From an uncultured Pelagibacteraceae bacterium (GTDB taxonomy: Bacteria > Pseudomonadota > Alphaproteobacteria > Pelagibacterales > Pelagibacteraceae), in assembly GCA_902571975.1 (NCBI GenBank), contig CACGED010000013.1:1-36402 (forward strand): a stretch of DNA of 36,402 nucleotides, written 5' to 3'. This document shows, piece by piece, positions 1-7,192 of this stretch. A model generated the notes under the pieces. The model was given only the letters and a program-made list of their open reading frames with translations, was not told the origin of the DNA and did no database searches. Position 1 is the stretch's first letter. Each line of letters opens with the position of its first letter. Both the position numbers and the translations under genes were made by a program.

Positions 1-1
1 T

Positions 2-97
2 GATAATAAAAAAAATACTGAACCAAATCTAATCAATCCAGGTGATACAATATCATTTTACCCAATTTCTAAACAAGAGTATGAAAAAAAAATATGA
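2..97 (+). CDS. pxpB: 5-oxoprolinase subunit B, C-terminal end (partial)
   Basis: The frame is open from the left edge and ends with a TGA at 95-97, giving about 31 residues that include the stretch INPGDTISFYPIS. The INPGD..xF.PI pattern is the usual C-terminus of PxpB/KipI, whose gene normally sits directly before pxpC, as here. The stop overlaps the pxpC start (ATGA, 94-97), which indicates translational coupling. The rest of the gene lies outside the window. PxpB is part of the bacterial ATP-dependent 5-oxoprolinase (PxpABC), which returns 5-oxoproline to glutamate. The assignment rests on a short tail plus context. Confidence 0.75.
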   Translation, partial: DNKKNTEPNLINPGDTISFYPISKQEYEKKI

Positions 98-1041
98 ATA
101 AAAACTATTTTGAGGTATTGCGACCAGGAATCAATTCTACATTTCAAGACAATGGTAGAAATAACTTTTATCACATAGGCATACCTTTCAGTGGAGCAAT
201 GGATAATAGGAATTTTTTATTAGCAAATACCATTTCAAACAATGGAATAAATAACCCAGTGCTAGAATTTGCATATCAAGGTCCAAAATTAAAATATATA
301 GGAGAAAATATTTCCATCAATGTTACTGGAGATGTTAATTTTAAAATTATAAGAAAAAACAAAAATTTAGAATTTAGTTGTTACGAAAATATTATTTTAG
401 AAAATAATGATTGCTTAGATATACTGTCTACCAACCGATCAGTATATGGCTATTTATCTATTGGAGGTACATTTGAGGTAGATTATTATTTAAATAGCTG
501 TTCTACAAATACTAAGGCTAAAATTGGCGCAAATAGTGGAGAAAAACTTGAGAAAGGACAAATAATTCAATTAAAAAATATTAAAAAAATCCTGCCAAAA
601 AATAAAATAGAATACCTAAATTCAAAAATTGAAAATATTAGAATAATAAAAGGACCTCATTTTGATTATTTTTCAAAGGATGCAATAGATTTATTTTTTA
701 GTAATGAATTTAATGTGACGAAATTAAGTGACCGTATGGGAATAAGACTTAAAGGACCTAAGATTAGTAATATTAAAAATACAAATATAAAGTCAGAAGG
801 GTTAGTGAAGGGTGTTATCCAAATCACTGCAGATGGGGATCCAATAATTATGCTATCTGATCATGGAACTATAGGGGGTTACCCTAAGATTGCAGTTGTA
901 ATAAGTGCTGATTATGACAAACTAGTACAAATACCTCCAGGATCAAAAATTAAATTCAAAGAAATTAATTTAAAAGATGCAGAAACTATTTTTAAGTTGT
1001 ATGAGATGGAAACTCAAAATTTGATTTCCAATATTAAATGA
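94..1041 (+). CDS. pxpC: 5-oxoprolinase subunit C (biotin-dependent carboxyltransferase family)
   Basis: The product has 315 residues, the normal length for PxpC/KipA. The N-terminus (VLRPGINSTFQDNGR, then G(I/V)PFSGAMD around residues 30-40) and the C-terminal block ITADGDPIIMLSDHGTIGGYP are family hallmarks. With PxpA and PxpB it catalyses ATP-dependent opening of 5-oxoproline to glutamate in the cytoplasm. That clears damaged glutamine/glutamyl ends and products of glutathione turnover. The start ATG overlaps the pxpB stop, and its own stop overlaps the next gene's ATG (1038-1041). pxpA is not in the window and may lie upstream or elsewhere. The older name, allophanate hydrolase subunit 2, reflects homology only. 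Confidence 0.9.
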   Translation: MNKNYFEVLRPGINSTFQDNGRNNFYHIGIPFSGAMDNRNFLLANTISNNGINNPVLEFAYQGPKLKYIGENISINVTGDVNFKIIRKNKNLEFSCYENIILENNDCLDILSTNRSVYGYLSIGGTFEVDYYLNSCSTNTKAKIGANSGEKLEKGQIIQLKNIKKILPKNKIEYLNSKIENIRIIKGPHFDYFSKDAIDLFFSNEFNVTKLSDRMGIRLKGPKISNIKNTNIKSEGLVKGVIQITADGDPIIMLSDHGTIGGYPKIAVVISADYDKLVQIPPGSKIKFKEINLKDAETIFKLYEMETQNLISNIK

Positions 1042-1919
1042 ATTTTCTTTCAAAGATACCAGGTCCATTATTAATCTTTTTTGGCGCATTTTGTCTAAGT
1101 TTTGGTGGGTTGATTGTTAAATCATTTGAAGGATCAACTTTATGGCAAATCTTATTTTGGAGACAGGTTTTTTTTATAATTGTTGTAACTATTTTTTTAA
1201 TTGTAACTTACAAAAGAGAGGTATTTAAAAAAATTTATGTATCGGGAGTTCCTGGTTTAATTGGTGGAATTATATTGGGTATTGGATTTAGCAGTTATGT
1301 CTTTGCTATGTACAATACTACAGTTGCAAATACAAATTTCATAATACAAACACAAACAATTTTCTTAGCAATATTTGGATATTTTTTTTTGAAAGAAAAA
1401 ATTTCAAAAATTACTTTAGCTTCTATTATTTTAGCAATTTCTGGATTAATTTTAATGCTAGGAAATACTCTATCAAGTGGACAAATGTCTGGAAATATTG
1501 TTGCCTTCGTTATGCCTATTACCTTTGCAACTCTAATTTTAATTGTAAGAAGATATCCTCATGTGGATATGGTACCCCTACAATTAATCGCAGGAATAGT
1601 TGCAATGATAATAGGTTTTTTAGCTTCAACAAAAATTTCTATATCTTTAAATGATATGTTTTTGGCATTTTTGTCTGGGACATTTCAAATAGGACTTGGC
1701 TTTATATTAATAACAATAGGTGCGAGAAAAACTCTATCAGCTATGGTAGGCATAATAATGCTTACAGAGGCAATACTTGGCCCTCTTTGGGCTTGGCTAT
1801 TTGTAAATGAAAACCCTTCATTCTACGTATTAATAGGAGGAAGCATTATAATTTTTGCAGTTTTTCTACAATTTGTCTCATCCTTTACAAAAGAAAATAA
1901 ATATAATCCTCAATCATGA
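1038..1919 (+). CDS. EamA/DMT-family membrane transporter
   Basis: The product has 293 residues, almost all hydrophobic, with about ten predicted membrane helices in two EamA repeats. The motif NTTVANTNFI (about residues 94-103) followed by FFLKEKIS marks the end of the first repeat. The family exports or imports small metabolites such as amino acids and nucleosides; the substrate cannot be read from sequence. It overlaps pxpC by four bases before and the FAD protein by four bases after, so it belongs to the same transcription unit. It resembles the DMT proteins at 16521 and 27890 (same NT(T/N)xA motif and FLKE block), suggesting one expanded subfamily. A link to oxoproline or glutamate movement is only an inference from position. 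Confidence 0.88.
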   Translation: MNFLSKIPGPLLIFFGAFCLSFGGLIVKSFEGSTLWQILFWRQVFFIIVVTIFLIVTYKREVFKKIYVSGVPGLIGGIILGIGFSSYVFAMYNTTVANTNFIIQTQTIFLAIFGYFFLKEKISKITLASIILAISGLILMLGNTLSSGQMSGNIVAFVMPITFATLILIVRRYPHVDMVPLQLIAGIVAMIIGFLASTKISISLNDMFLAFLSGTFQIGLGFILITIGARKTLSAMVGIIMLTEAILGPLWAWLFVNENPSFYVLIGGSIIIFAVFLQFVSSFTKENKYNPQS

Positions 1920-3154
1920 AATTAGCTATTATAGGCTCTGGTATATCAGGTCTAAGTGCAGCGTATAGTTTATCTAAAAAATATAAAGTTGATCTATTTG
2001 AGAAAGAAGATCATTTTGGAGGTCATTCTCATACTATTGATGTTAATGTTGGAGATAATATAGTCCCTGTAGATATAGGCTTTATTGTATTTAATAAAAA
2101 AACCTATCCAAATTTAATAAATTTTTTTCAAGAAAATGATATTGCTATAGAAGAAAGCAATATGTCATTCTCAGTATCTGTTAGAGACTCAAATATAGAA
2201 TATTGTGGAAAAGGTCTTTCTGGAATTTTTTGCAATAAATCAAACTTGTTAAATATAAAATTTTTGAAGATGTTTTTTACTATAATTAGTTTTTATAGAC
2301 AAAGTGAAAACCAAGACCCAATTAACGAAAATATTACTTTAGGCAGCTATTTAGACAATTTAAAATTGTCAGAATATTTTATCAAATTCCATATTATACC
2401 TATGGTATCAGCTATATGGTCAATGCCCCCTTACGAAGCAAAGCAAATGCCATTGAAATTTTTTTTTAAATTTTTTCAAAATCATGGATTATTCAAATTA
2501 AAAGATCGACCACAATGGTTCACAGTTTCCAAAAGAAGTAAAACATATGTAGATAAAATTCTAAGTAAAATCAGTGGCGAATATTATAAAAATTACAATA
2601 TTAATAAAATTAAACGAATTGGATCAGGAGTTCAGGTTTATTATGGAGATAAAAATGAATATTTTACTTACGATAAAGTTGTATTGGCCACTCATGCTAA
2701 TCAAGCCCTTTCTTTAATTGAAAATCCTGAGGAAATAGAAAATAAGATCTTAAGTAATTTTAAATATAAAACAAATGAGGCTATAGTCCATGAGGATATT
2801 AGTTATATGCCAAATAATAAAAGTGCTTGGTGTTCATGGAATTCCTCGATCGAGTCTGAGAATAGTGAAAAAAATTCAATTACTTATTGGTTAAACCTAT
2901 TACAAAATTTGAATATAAATAAAAATATTTTTTTAACATTAAATCCTTATTTAGAAATACCTGAAGATAAAATAATCCGAAAAGTTATATTTACACACCC
3001 TTACTTTGATCAAAATGCAATCAATAGTCAGAAAGATCTTCACCTAATTCAAAATAAAAATAATATTTTATTTTGTGGTAGTTATTTTGGATATGGATTC
3101 CATGAAGATGGTATAAAATCATCAATAGATATGATTAAGTATATAAATGCTTAA
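1916..3154 (+). CDS. FAD/NAD(P)-binding oxidoreductase, COG2907 type (UfaD-like candidate)
   Basis: The 412-residue protein begins with a Rossmann dinucleotide motif (IIGSGISGLSAAYSL, residues 5-19) and an acidic end of strand two followed by FGGHSHT (about 35-41), typical of amine-oxidase/phytoene-desaturase-type FAD proteins. DIGFIVFN, WSMPP and a C-terminal FCGSYFGYGFHEDG block are hallmarks of the COG2907 group. In Rhodobacter sphaeroides a member of this group (RSP1091, UfaD) is reported to act on methylated phospholipid acyl chains during furan fatty acid formation. The order here (FAD protein, DUF1365, CFA-like methyltransferase, DUF3833) supports that role. It starts inside an ATGA overlap and ends 8 bases into the next gene. 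The exact reaction is inferred. Confidence 0.82.
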   Translation: MKLAIIGSGISGLSAAYSLSKKYKVDLFEKEDHFGGHSHTIDVNVGDNIVPVDIGFIVFNKKTYPNLINFFQENDIAIEESNMSFSVSVRDSNIEYCGKGLSGIFCNKSNLLNIKFLKMFFTIISFYRQSENQDPINENITLGSYLDNLKLSEYFIKFHIIPMVSAIWSMPPYEAKQMPLKFFFKFFQNHGLFKLKDRPQWFTVSKRSKTYVDKILSKISGEYYKNYNINKIKRIGSGVQVYYGDKNEYFTYDKVVLATHANQALSLIENPEEIENKILSNFKYKTNEAIVHEDISYMPNNKSAWCSWNSSIESENSEKNSITYWLNLLQNLNINKNIFLTLNPYLEIPEDKIIRKVIFTHPYFDQNAINSQKDLHLIQNKNNILFCGSYFGYGFHEDGIKSSIDMIKYINA

Positions 3155-3923
3155 AAGCTCTAAGATATATGTAGGAAAAGTAATTCACAGACGATTTAAA
3201 CCTAAAAATCATTATTTTAAATATAGGGTTTTTTCATTATTGATAGACTTAGATGATCTAAATGAAATTGATAATAAAATTAAGTTATTTTCATACAATA
3301 AATTCAATATTATTAGTTTTTTTGACAAAGACCATGGGGATAGAGATGGTACATCTTTAAAAAACTGGGTAAAAAAAAAACTAGAAAATATTGGTGTCGA
3401 TAATAAAGAGATTAAAATCAAATTATTCTGTTATCCAAGAATCCTAGGTTACGTATTTAATCCTCTAAGTGTTTTTTTTATATATGATAAGAACGATAAA
3501 ATAATCTCTATATTTTATGAGGTTAAAAATACATTTGGTGAACAACACACATACATTTTTAAAGCTGAAGATAGTGAAACTTTAAGAAATAGTTGTGTTA
3601 AAAAATTTCATGTATCGCCCTTCATAGATATGGAGTGTAATTACAAATTTAGAGTAAATAAGCCCTCAGACAAAATATCAGTTATAATTGACCAATCTGA
3701 TAATGATGGTAAACTTTTATTCGCATCCCAAGACGGTACTGCAAAAGAATTTAGTAATAAAAATCTATTCATTTCCTATATTTTTCACCCCTTGATGACA
3801 TTTAAAGTTATTGTCGCAATCCACTATGAGGCATTTAAACTATGGTTAAAAGGAATAAAATTTATTAAAAAAAAAATAATCATTAAAAATAATAGTTCGG
3901 TAGAAAAAAGTGAATTTGAATAA
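3147..3923 (+). CDS. DUF1365 domain protein
   Basis: The 258-residue protein opens with KIYVGKVIHRRFKPKNHYFKY, matching the DUF1365 start (G.V.H.R..P..H.F.Y). YPRILGYVFNPLSVFFIYD (about residues 95-113), KNTFGEQHTY and KKFHVSPFI are further strongly conserved family blocks. No biochemical function is established for the family. It almost always sits next to the COG2907 FAD protein and a CFA-like methyltransferase, so a part in lipid modification is likely. The start overlaps the FAD gene by 8 bases, and the stop lies 14 bases inside the next gene. No signal peptide or membrane helix stands out, although the C-terminus is rich in basic residues, as expected of a peripheral membrane protein. 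Confidence 0.88.
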   Translation: MLKSSKIYVGKVIHRRFKPKNHYFKYRVFSLLIDLDDLNEIDNKIKLFSYNKFNIISFFDKDHGDRDGTSLKNWVKKKLENIGVDNKEIKIKLFCYPRILGYVFNPLSVFFIYDKNDKIISIFYEVKNTFGEQHTYIFKAEDSETLRNSCVKKFHVSPFIDMECNYKFRVNKPSDKISVIIDQSDNDGKLLFASQDGTAKEFSNKNLFISYIFHPLMTFKVIVAIHYEAFKLWLKGIKFIKKKIIIKNNSSVEKSEFE

Positions 3924-5082
3924 ATTATCAGACAAAATTGTCTTTAACTCACTAAAATTTATTAAACATGGAAATTTAAAAATAACAAACCATGATGGAA
4001 AAGAATATACTTTCGGAAATAGCAATGAAAGATTAAATGCTGATCTAAAAATAAATAAACCAGGGTTAACTTTTAAAATCATCAAAAATGGAAGTGTAGG
4101 TCTGGCAGAAGCATATATGGATAATTATTTTGAGACAAATAATTTAACTAATCTTATAGAGCTAGCGGCAAAAAATATAAAAATAGTTCATAAATTTTCA
4201 GGCTCTTTCGATCTTTCAATATTTAATAAAATCAAAGGTTTGTTTATTAAAAATAATAAATCTAGGAGTAAAGAAAACATTAGAAAGCATTACGATTTAG
4301 GGAATGAATTTTTCTCATTATGGCTTGATAAAACCCTAACTTATTCAAGTGCAATTTTTGACGATAGTAATGATTTGGAAAAAGCTCAGTTAAATAAATA
4401 TAAAAAACTTTCGAGTCTTGTTAAGCCTAAATCAGGCGATAAGATGCTTGAGATTGGTTGTGGGTGGGGAGGATTTGCAGAATATATTGGGAAAAATTAT
4501 GACGTAAAGTTAGATTGTATAACAATCTCCAAAAAACAATACGAATATTCAAAAGAAAGAATTCACAATGAAGGTTTGAATGAAAAAATAAATATACAAA
4601 TGTTAGATTTTAGAGATGTTAAAAATAATTATAATTCAATAGCTTCTATTGAAATGATAGAAGCAGTAGGGCAAAGTTATTTAAAAAATTATTTTAATAC
4701 TATTAAAGAAAACTTAGTTGATGGAGGAACAGCAGCTATACAATCAATTACTATAGATGACTCCATCTACGATAGATATAAAAGTAAAACTGATTTTATC
4801 CAAAAATATATTTTTCCTGGTGGTTTTTTACCTAGTAAAAATGAGTTAGTAAATCTAGCAAACCAATCTGGACTTAAGTTTGAGAATTGCAATTCTTATG
4901 GTGATCATTACTCAAATACACTAAATATTTGGAGAGAAGAGTTCTTAGAAAAATGGGAACAAATTTCATCCCAAGGCTTTGACAATACTTTTAAAAGAAT
5001 GTGGAATTTTTATTTGTCTTATTGTGAAGCAGGTTTTAAATCAAAAAATATAGACTTAATCCAATTTGCTCTTCAAAAATAA
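3910..5082 (+). CDS. Cyclopropane-synthase-like SAM methyltransferase (UfaM-like candidate)
   Basis: The 390-residue protein uses a GTG start at 3910, overlapping the DUF1365 gene by 14 bases. Methyltransferase motif I is EIGCGWGGFAEY (181-192), followed by ITISKKQ (204-210), YIFPGGFLPS (300-309) and a CEAGF block near the C-terminus. Family members move a methyl(ene) group from S-adenosylmethionine to a double bond in membrane phospholipid. Compared by eye with E. coli Cfa, three active-site positions differ: YSC reads YSS (Ser147), EHVG reads EAVG (Glu251, Ala252), and LHTI reads IQSI (Gln278). Those residues surround the bicarbonate used in ring closure. The changes fit the UfaM branch, which methylates without closing a cyclopropane and feeds furan fatty acid synthesis. 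The role is inferred from these changes and from neighbours. Confidence 0.85.
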   Translation: MNLNKLSDKIVFNSLKFIKHGNLKITNHDGKEYTFGNSNERLNADLKINKPGLTFKIIKNGSVGLAEAYMDNYFETNNLTNLIELAAKNIKIVHKFSGSFDLSIFNKIKGLFIKNNKSRSKENIRKHYDLGNEFFSLWLDKTLTYSSAIFDDSNDLEKAQLNKYKKLSSLVKPKSGDKMLEIGCGWGGFAEYIGKNYDVKLDCITISKKQYEYSKERIHNEGLNEKINIQMLDFRDVKNNYNSIASIEMIEAVGQSYLKNYFNTIKENLVDGGTAAIQSITIDDSIYDRYKSKTDFIQKYIFPGGFLPSKNELVNLANQSGLKFENCNSYGDHYSNTLNIWREEFLEKWEQISSQGFDNTFKRMWNFYLSYCEAGFKSKNIDLIQFALQK

Positions 5083-5090
5083 ATAATACT

Positions 5091-5627
5091 ATGAAAATAA
5101 AATATTTATTATTGATAATAATCTCAGTATTGATTACAAGTTGTTCATCAAACCAAGCGATGAAACCAGAAGATTTCAAAAACCAAAAACCTAGATTAAT
5201 AATAGAAGAATATTTATCTGGAAATGTAAAAGCATGGGGAATTTTACAAAATAGATCGGGTAAAGTCACAAGACAATTTTCTGCAGACCTTGATGGAAAG
5301 TGGGATGGAAAACAATTGATACTTGACGAAAAATTTGTTTGGAACGATGGAGAAATTCAAAATAGGCAATGGACAATCAATAAAATCGACGAACACAACT
5401 ATGAAGGTACTGCTGGAGATGTAGTTGGAACTGCAAAAGGTTTTTCTTATGGTCCTGCATTTAAGTTTGAATATGTACTGTTAGTTCCAGTCAAAGGAAG
5501 AGAAATGAAAATAACTTTTGATGATTGGATTTTTATGCAAGATGAAAGAGTAGCAATAAATAGAGCAACAATGACTAAGTTTGGTATAAAAGTTGCCGAA
5601 TTGACTGTAATGTTTGTTAAAGATTAA
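5091..5627 (+). CDS. DUF3833-type lipoprotein
   Basis: The 178-residue product begins with MKIKYLLLIIISVLITSC, a lipoprotein signal peptide with lipobox LITSC. The mature protein should therefore be anchored through the cysteine at residue 18 in the periplasm. The remainder (PRLIIEEYLSGNVKAWGILQNRSGK, QWTINKID, EGTAGDVVGTAKG, DDWIFMQDERVAINRATMTKFG) matches the DUF3833 pattern, thought to be a lipocalin-like barrel. It starts only 8 bases after the methyltransferase stop with no clear Shine-Dalgarno sequence. DUF3833 genes regularly accompany CFA-like/COG2907/DUF1365 genes, so binding or handling of a modified lipid in the envelope is a reasonable guess, but no activity is proven for the family. 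Confidence 0.85.
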   Translation: MKIKYLLLIIISVLITSCSSNQAMKPEDFKNQKPRLIIEEYLSGNVKAWGILQNRSGKVTRQFSADLDGKWDGKQLILDEKFVWNDGEIQNRQWTINKIDEHNYEGTAGDVVGTAKGFSYGPAFKFEYVLLVPVKGREMKITFDDWIFMQDERVAINRATMTKFGIKVAELTVMFVKD

Positions 5628-5629
5628 AT

Positions 5630-6385
5630 TTATTTTTTTTGAAGCTTCGTCATTTTTCTTATCAAATATAAATAGATCCCATTTGGCAAAATCTTAAAAA
5701 ATTTTAGTATTAAAAATAAACTTCTTGGAAAAGCTATTTCAAATGTATTTTTATTTATTAATCCATCATAAATCTGTTCAGCTGCATATTGTGTAGTTTT
5801 TAAAAATGGCATTTTAAAAGTGTTTTTATCTGTTAGTCTTGTTTTGATAAACCCAGGACTGACCAGACAAACGCGAACATCATATCTTTGAAAATCAAGA
5901 TATAAACTTTCTGCTAAATTAATTAGAGCAGCTTTTGCCGGCCCATAGGCAGTTGAATTTGGTAATCCTCTGTATCCTGCAGTAGAAGATACAATGGATA
6001 TGACTCCTTGCCTTTTTTCTTTGTAATATTTTTCAACAGCTTTAATACAATTTATGGTTCCAATATAATTTACATTTGTAACATCAATTATATTTTGAAG
6101 ATCAAAATCCTTCTCTTTTTCAGGCTCATAAATTGCAGTAGAAAAAAAACAAATATCAACCTTATTGTATTTCTCAACAATAGTTTTAAAAACTGAATTA
6201 CATGCTTCATAATCAACGATATCTAATTTCAAATAATCAATATTTTCATTATTATCTGAAATATCTTTTAAAACTTCTTCACGTCTTGATGATATGATTA
6301 CCTGCCATCCTTTATTTGCAAACTTTAATGCAACTGCTTTTCCTATTCCACTGCTTCCGCCAGTTATCCAAATTACTTTTTTCAT
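5630..6385 (-). CDS. SDR-family short-chain dehydrogenase/reductase
   Basis: This is a classical SDR of 251 residues: NAD(P) motif TGGSSGIGKA at the N-terminus, a SSTAGYRG serine block, and the catalytic YGPAK (Tyr and Lys present). Arginines after strand two (ISSRREE) favour NADPH. I prefer the ATG at 6385; an in-frame TTG at 6388 would add only one residue. The hydrophobic C-terminus (FPRSLFLILKFFKILP) suggests membrane association and a lipid-like substrate. It is convergent with the DUF3833 gene, two bases apart, and diverges from the two-TM gene at 6424. SDR genes of this kind are common members of the CFA-like/DUF1365 cluster, but the substrate is unknown. Confidence 0.88.
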   Translation of the reverse strand: MKKVIWITGGSSGIGKAVALKFANKGWQVIISSRREEVLKDISDNNENIDYLKLDIVDYEACNSVFKTIVEKYNKVDICFFSTAIYEPEKEKDFDLQNIIDVTNVNYIGTINCIKAVEKYYKEKRQGVISIVSSTAGYRGLPNSTAYGPAKAALINLAESLYLDFQRYDVRVCLVSPGFIKTRLTDKNTFKMPFLKTTQYAAEQIYDGLINKNTFEIAFPRSLFLILKFFKILPNGIYLYLIRKMTKLQKK

Positions 6386-6423
6386 CAATTTTTCATTGTT
6401 TTATTACATAAATTTCTGTCGAC

Positions 6424-6717
6424 ATGCGACAAGAATTGAATAGTATTAATTATATTGAGAACTATATCAACACTATGTTCAAAATTATAATCGTATATGA
6501 GCTAATTTTCGTCGCGTTTTGGAATGTTCTTTACTATTCTAATTCAGGAGTAGAGAATTGGTTCCAAGAAAAAATTTTAACAGCCATGTTTGTGTTTCTA
6601 TCTACAATGGCTTTAGGATTAACTTTAATTTATGTAATTTACTATAGTTTAAAGATTACTGGATTATCAAAAATTTTAAAATCTCTTAAGGATCCTAGAA
6701 AAAGCAAGACGCAGTAA
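6424..6717 (+). CDS. Small two-TM membrane protein, unrecognised
   Basis: The 97-residue protein has two clear hydrophobic segments, about residues 19-38 (MFKIIIVYELIFVAFWNVLY) and 53-76 (ILTAMFVFLSTMALGLTLIYV onward), and a basic tail ending KDPRKSKTQ. I do not recognise the family. It sits alone on the plus strand between the SDR and the DUF2256 gene, its stop (715-717 of base 6000) directly touching the DUF2256 stop, and it diverges from the SDR with a gap of about 35 bases. No Shine-Dalgarno is seen, so it may be read from a nearly leaderless message. Its place in the photo-oxidative island is the only hint at function. Confidence 0.65.
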   Translation: MRQELNSINYIENYINTMFKIIIVYELIFVAFWNVLYYSNSGVENWFQEKILTAMFVFLSTMALGLTLIYVIYYSLKITGLSKILKSLKDPRKSKTQ

Positions 6718-6846
6718 TTAATTACTCGAGGCACACCTTTTTGAACAATATTTAACTTTATCCCAGTTAAGTTTCCACTTTTTTCTCCATGCAAAAGGCT
6801 TATTACATACTTTGCATACTTTAGTTGGTAAGTTTTGTTTTTTCAT
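6718..6846 (-). CDS. DUF2256 zinc-ribbon-like micro-protein
   Basis: This short ORF of 42 residues is easily missed. It starts at the ATG at 6846-6844 and reads KVCKVCNKPFAWRKKWKLNW, then KYCSKRCASS. Two cysteine pairs (Cys11/Cys14 and Cys34/Cys38) and the FxWRKKW core are the DUF2256 signature. The cysteines probably bind zinc. The gene begins 26 bases inside the end of the DCC gene and stops exactly where the convergent two-TM gene stops. DUF2256 genes are commonly found beside photolyase/cryptochrome-like genes, as here, but their function is not known. The cysteine pattern and arginine/lysine/tryptophan core leave little doubt that it is real. Confidence 0.88.
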   Translation of the reverse strand: MKKQNLPTKVCKVCNKPFAWRKKWKLNWDKVKYCSKRCASSN

Positions 6847-7192
6847 TTAATTGTTTTCTGTTTTTTAAAAATAAGAAAAATGCAGCAATTTCATACAAAT
6901 AATGAAAAATAATGAATAATGGTTTAATTGAAAAAATTTTAGATAGGATTTTATATTTTGGAATTTTTGACCAAATTATAATAAACGCTTTGGCTCCTCC
7001 AATAACTTCACCATCATTTATTACATGCAATCTTCTGAGTAACTCTTTTTGTGACTTAGATGTTATTTTTATAGCCTCATCATTATTTGTAATATCTATC
7101 CACTCCAAATCACTATTTGCAATTTTTTTATAGTGATTAATTTCCATTCTACAAATATTGCAAGAATCGTTAAAATAAACTTTAATTCCCAT
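6821..7192 (-). CDS. DCC-family (DUF393) thiol-disulfide oxidoreductase-like protein
   Basis: The 123-residue protein begins MGIKVYFNDSCNICRMEINHY. The Cys-x-x-Cys (Cys11 and Cys14) near the N-terminus is the DCC motif (usually DG.CP.C), here with the aspartate displaced and CNIC in place of CPLC. The blocks RLHVINDGEVIGGAKAFIIIW and YEIAAFFLFLKNRK complete the family pattern. Members are thioredoxin-like and presumed redox active. It overlaps the photolyase start by 11 bases and the DUF2256 gene by 26, so the three minus-strand genes form one nested operon. A redox service to the flavoprotein upstream is an inference from the tight linkage. Confidence 0.85.
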   Translation of the reverse strand: MGIKVYFNDSCNICRMEINHYKKIANSDLEWIDITNNDEAIKITSKSQKELLRRLHVINDGEVIGGAKAFIIIWSKIPKYKILSKIFSIKPLFIIFHYLYEIAAFFLFLKNRKQLNEKTKLTN

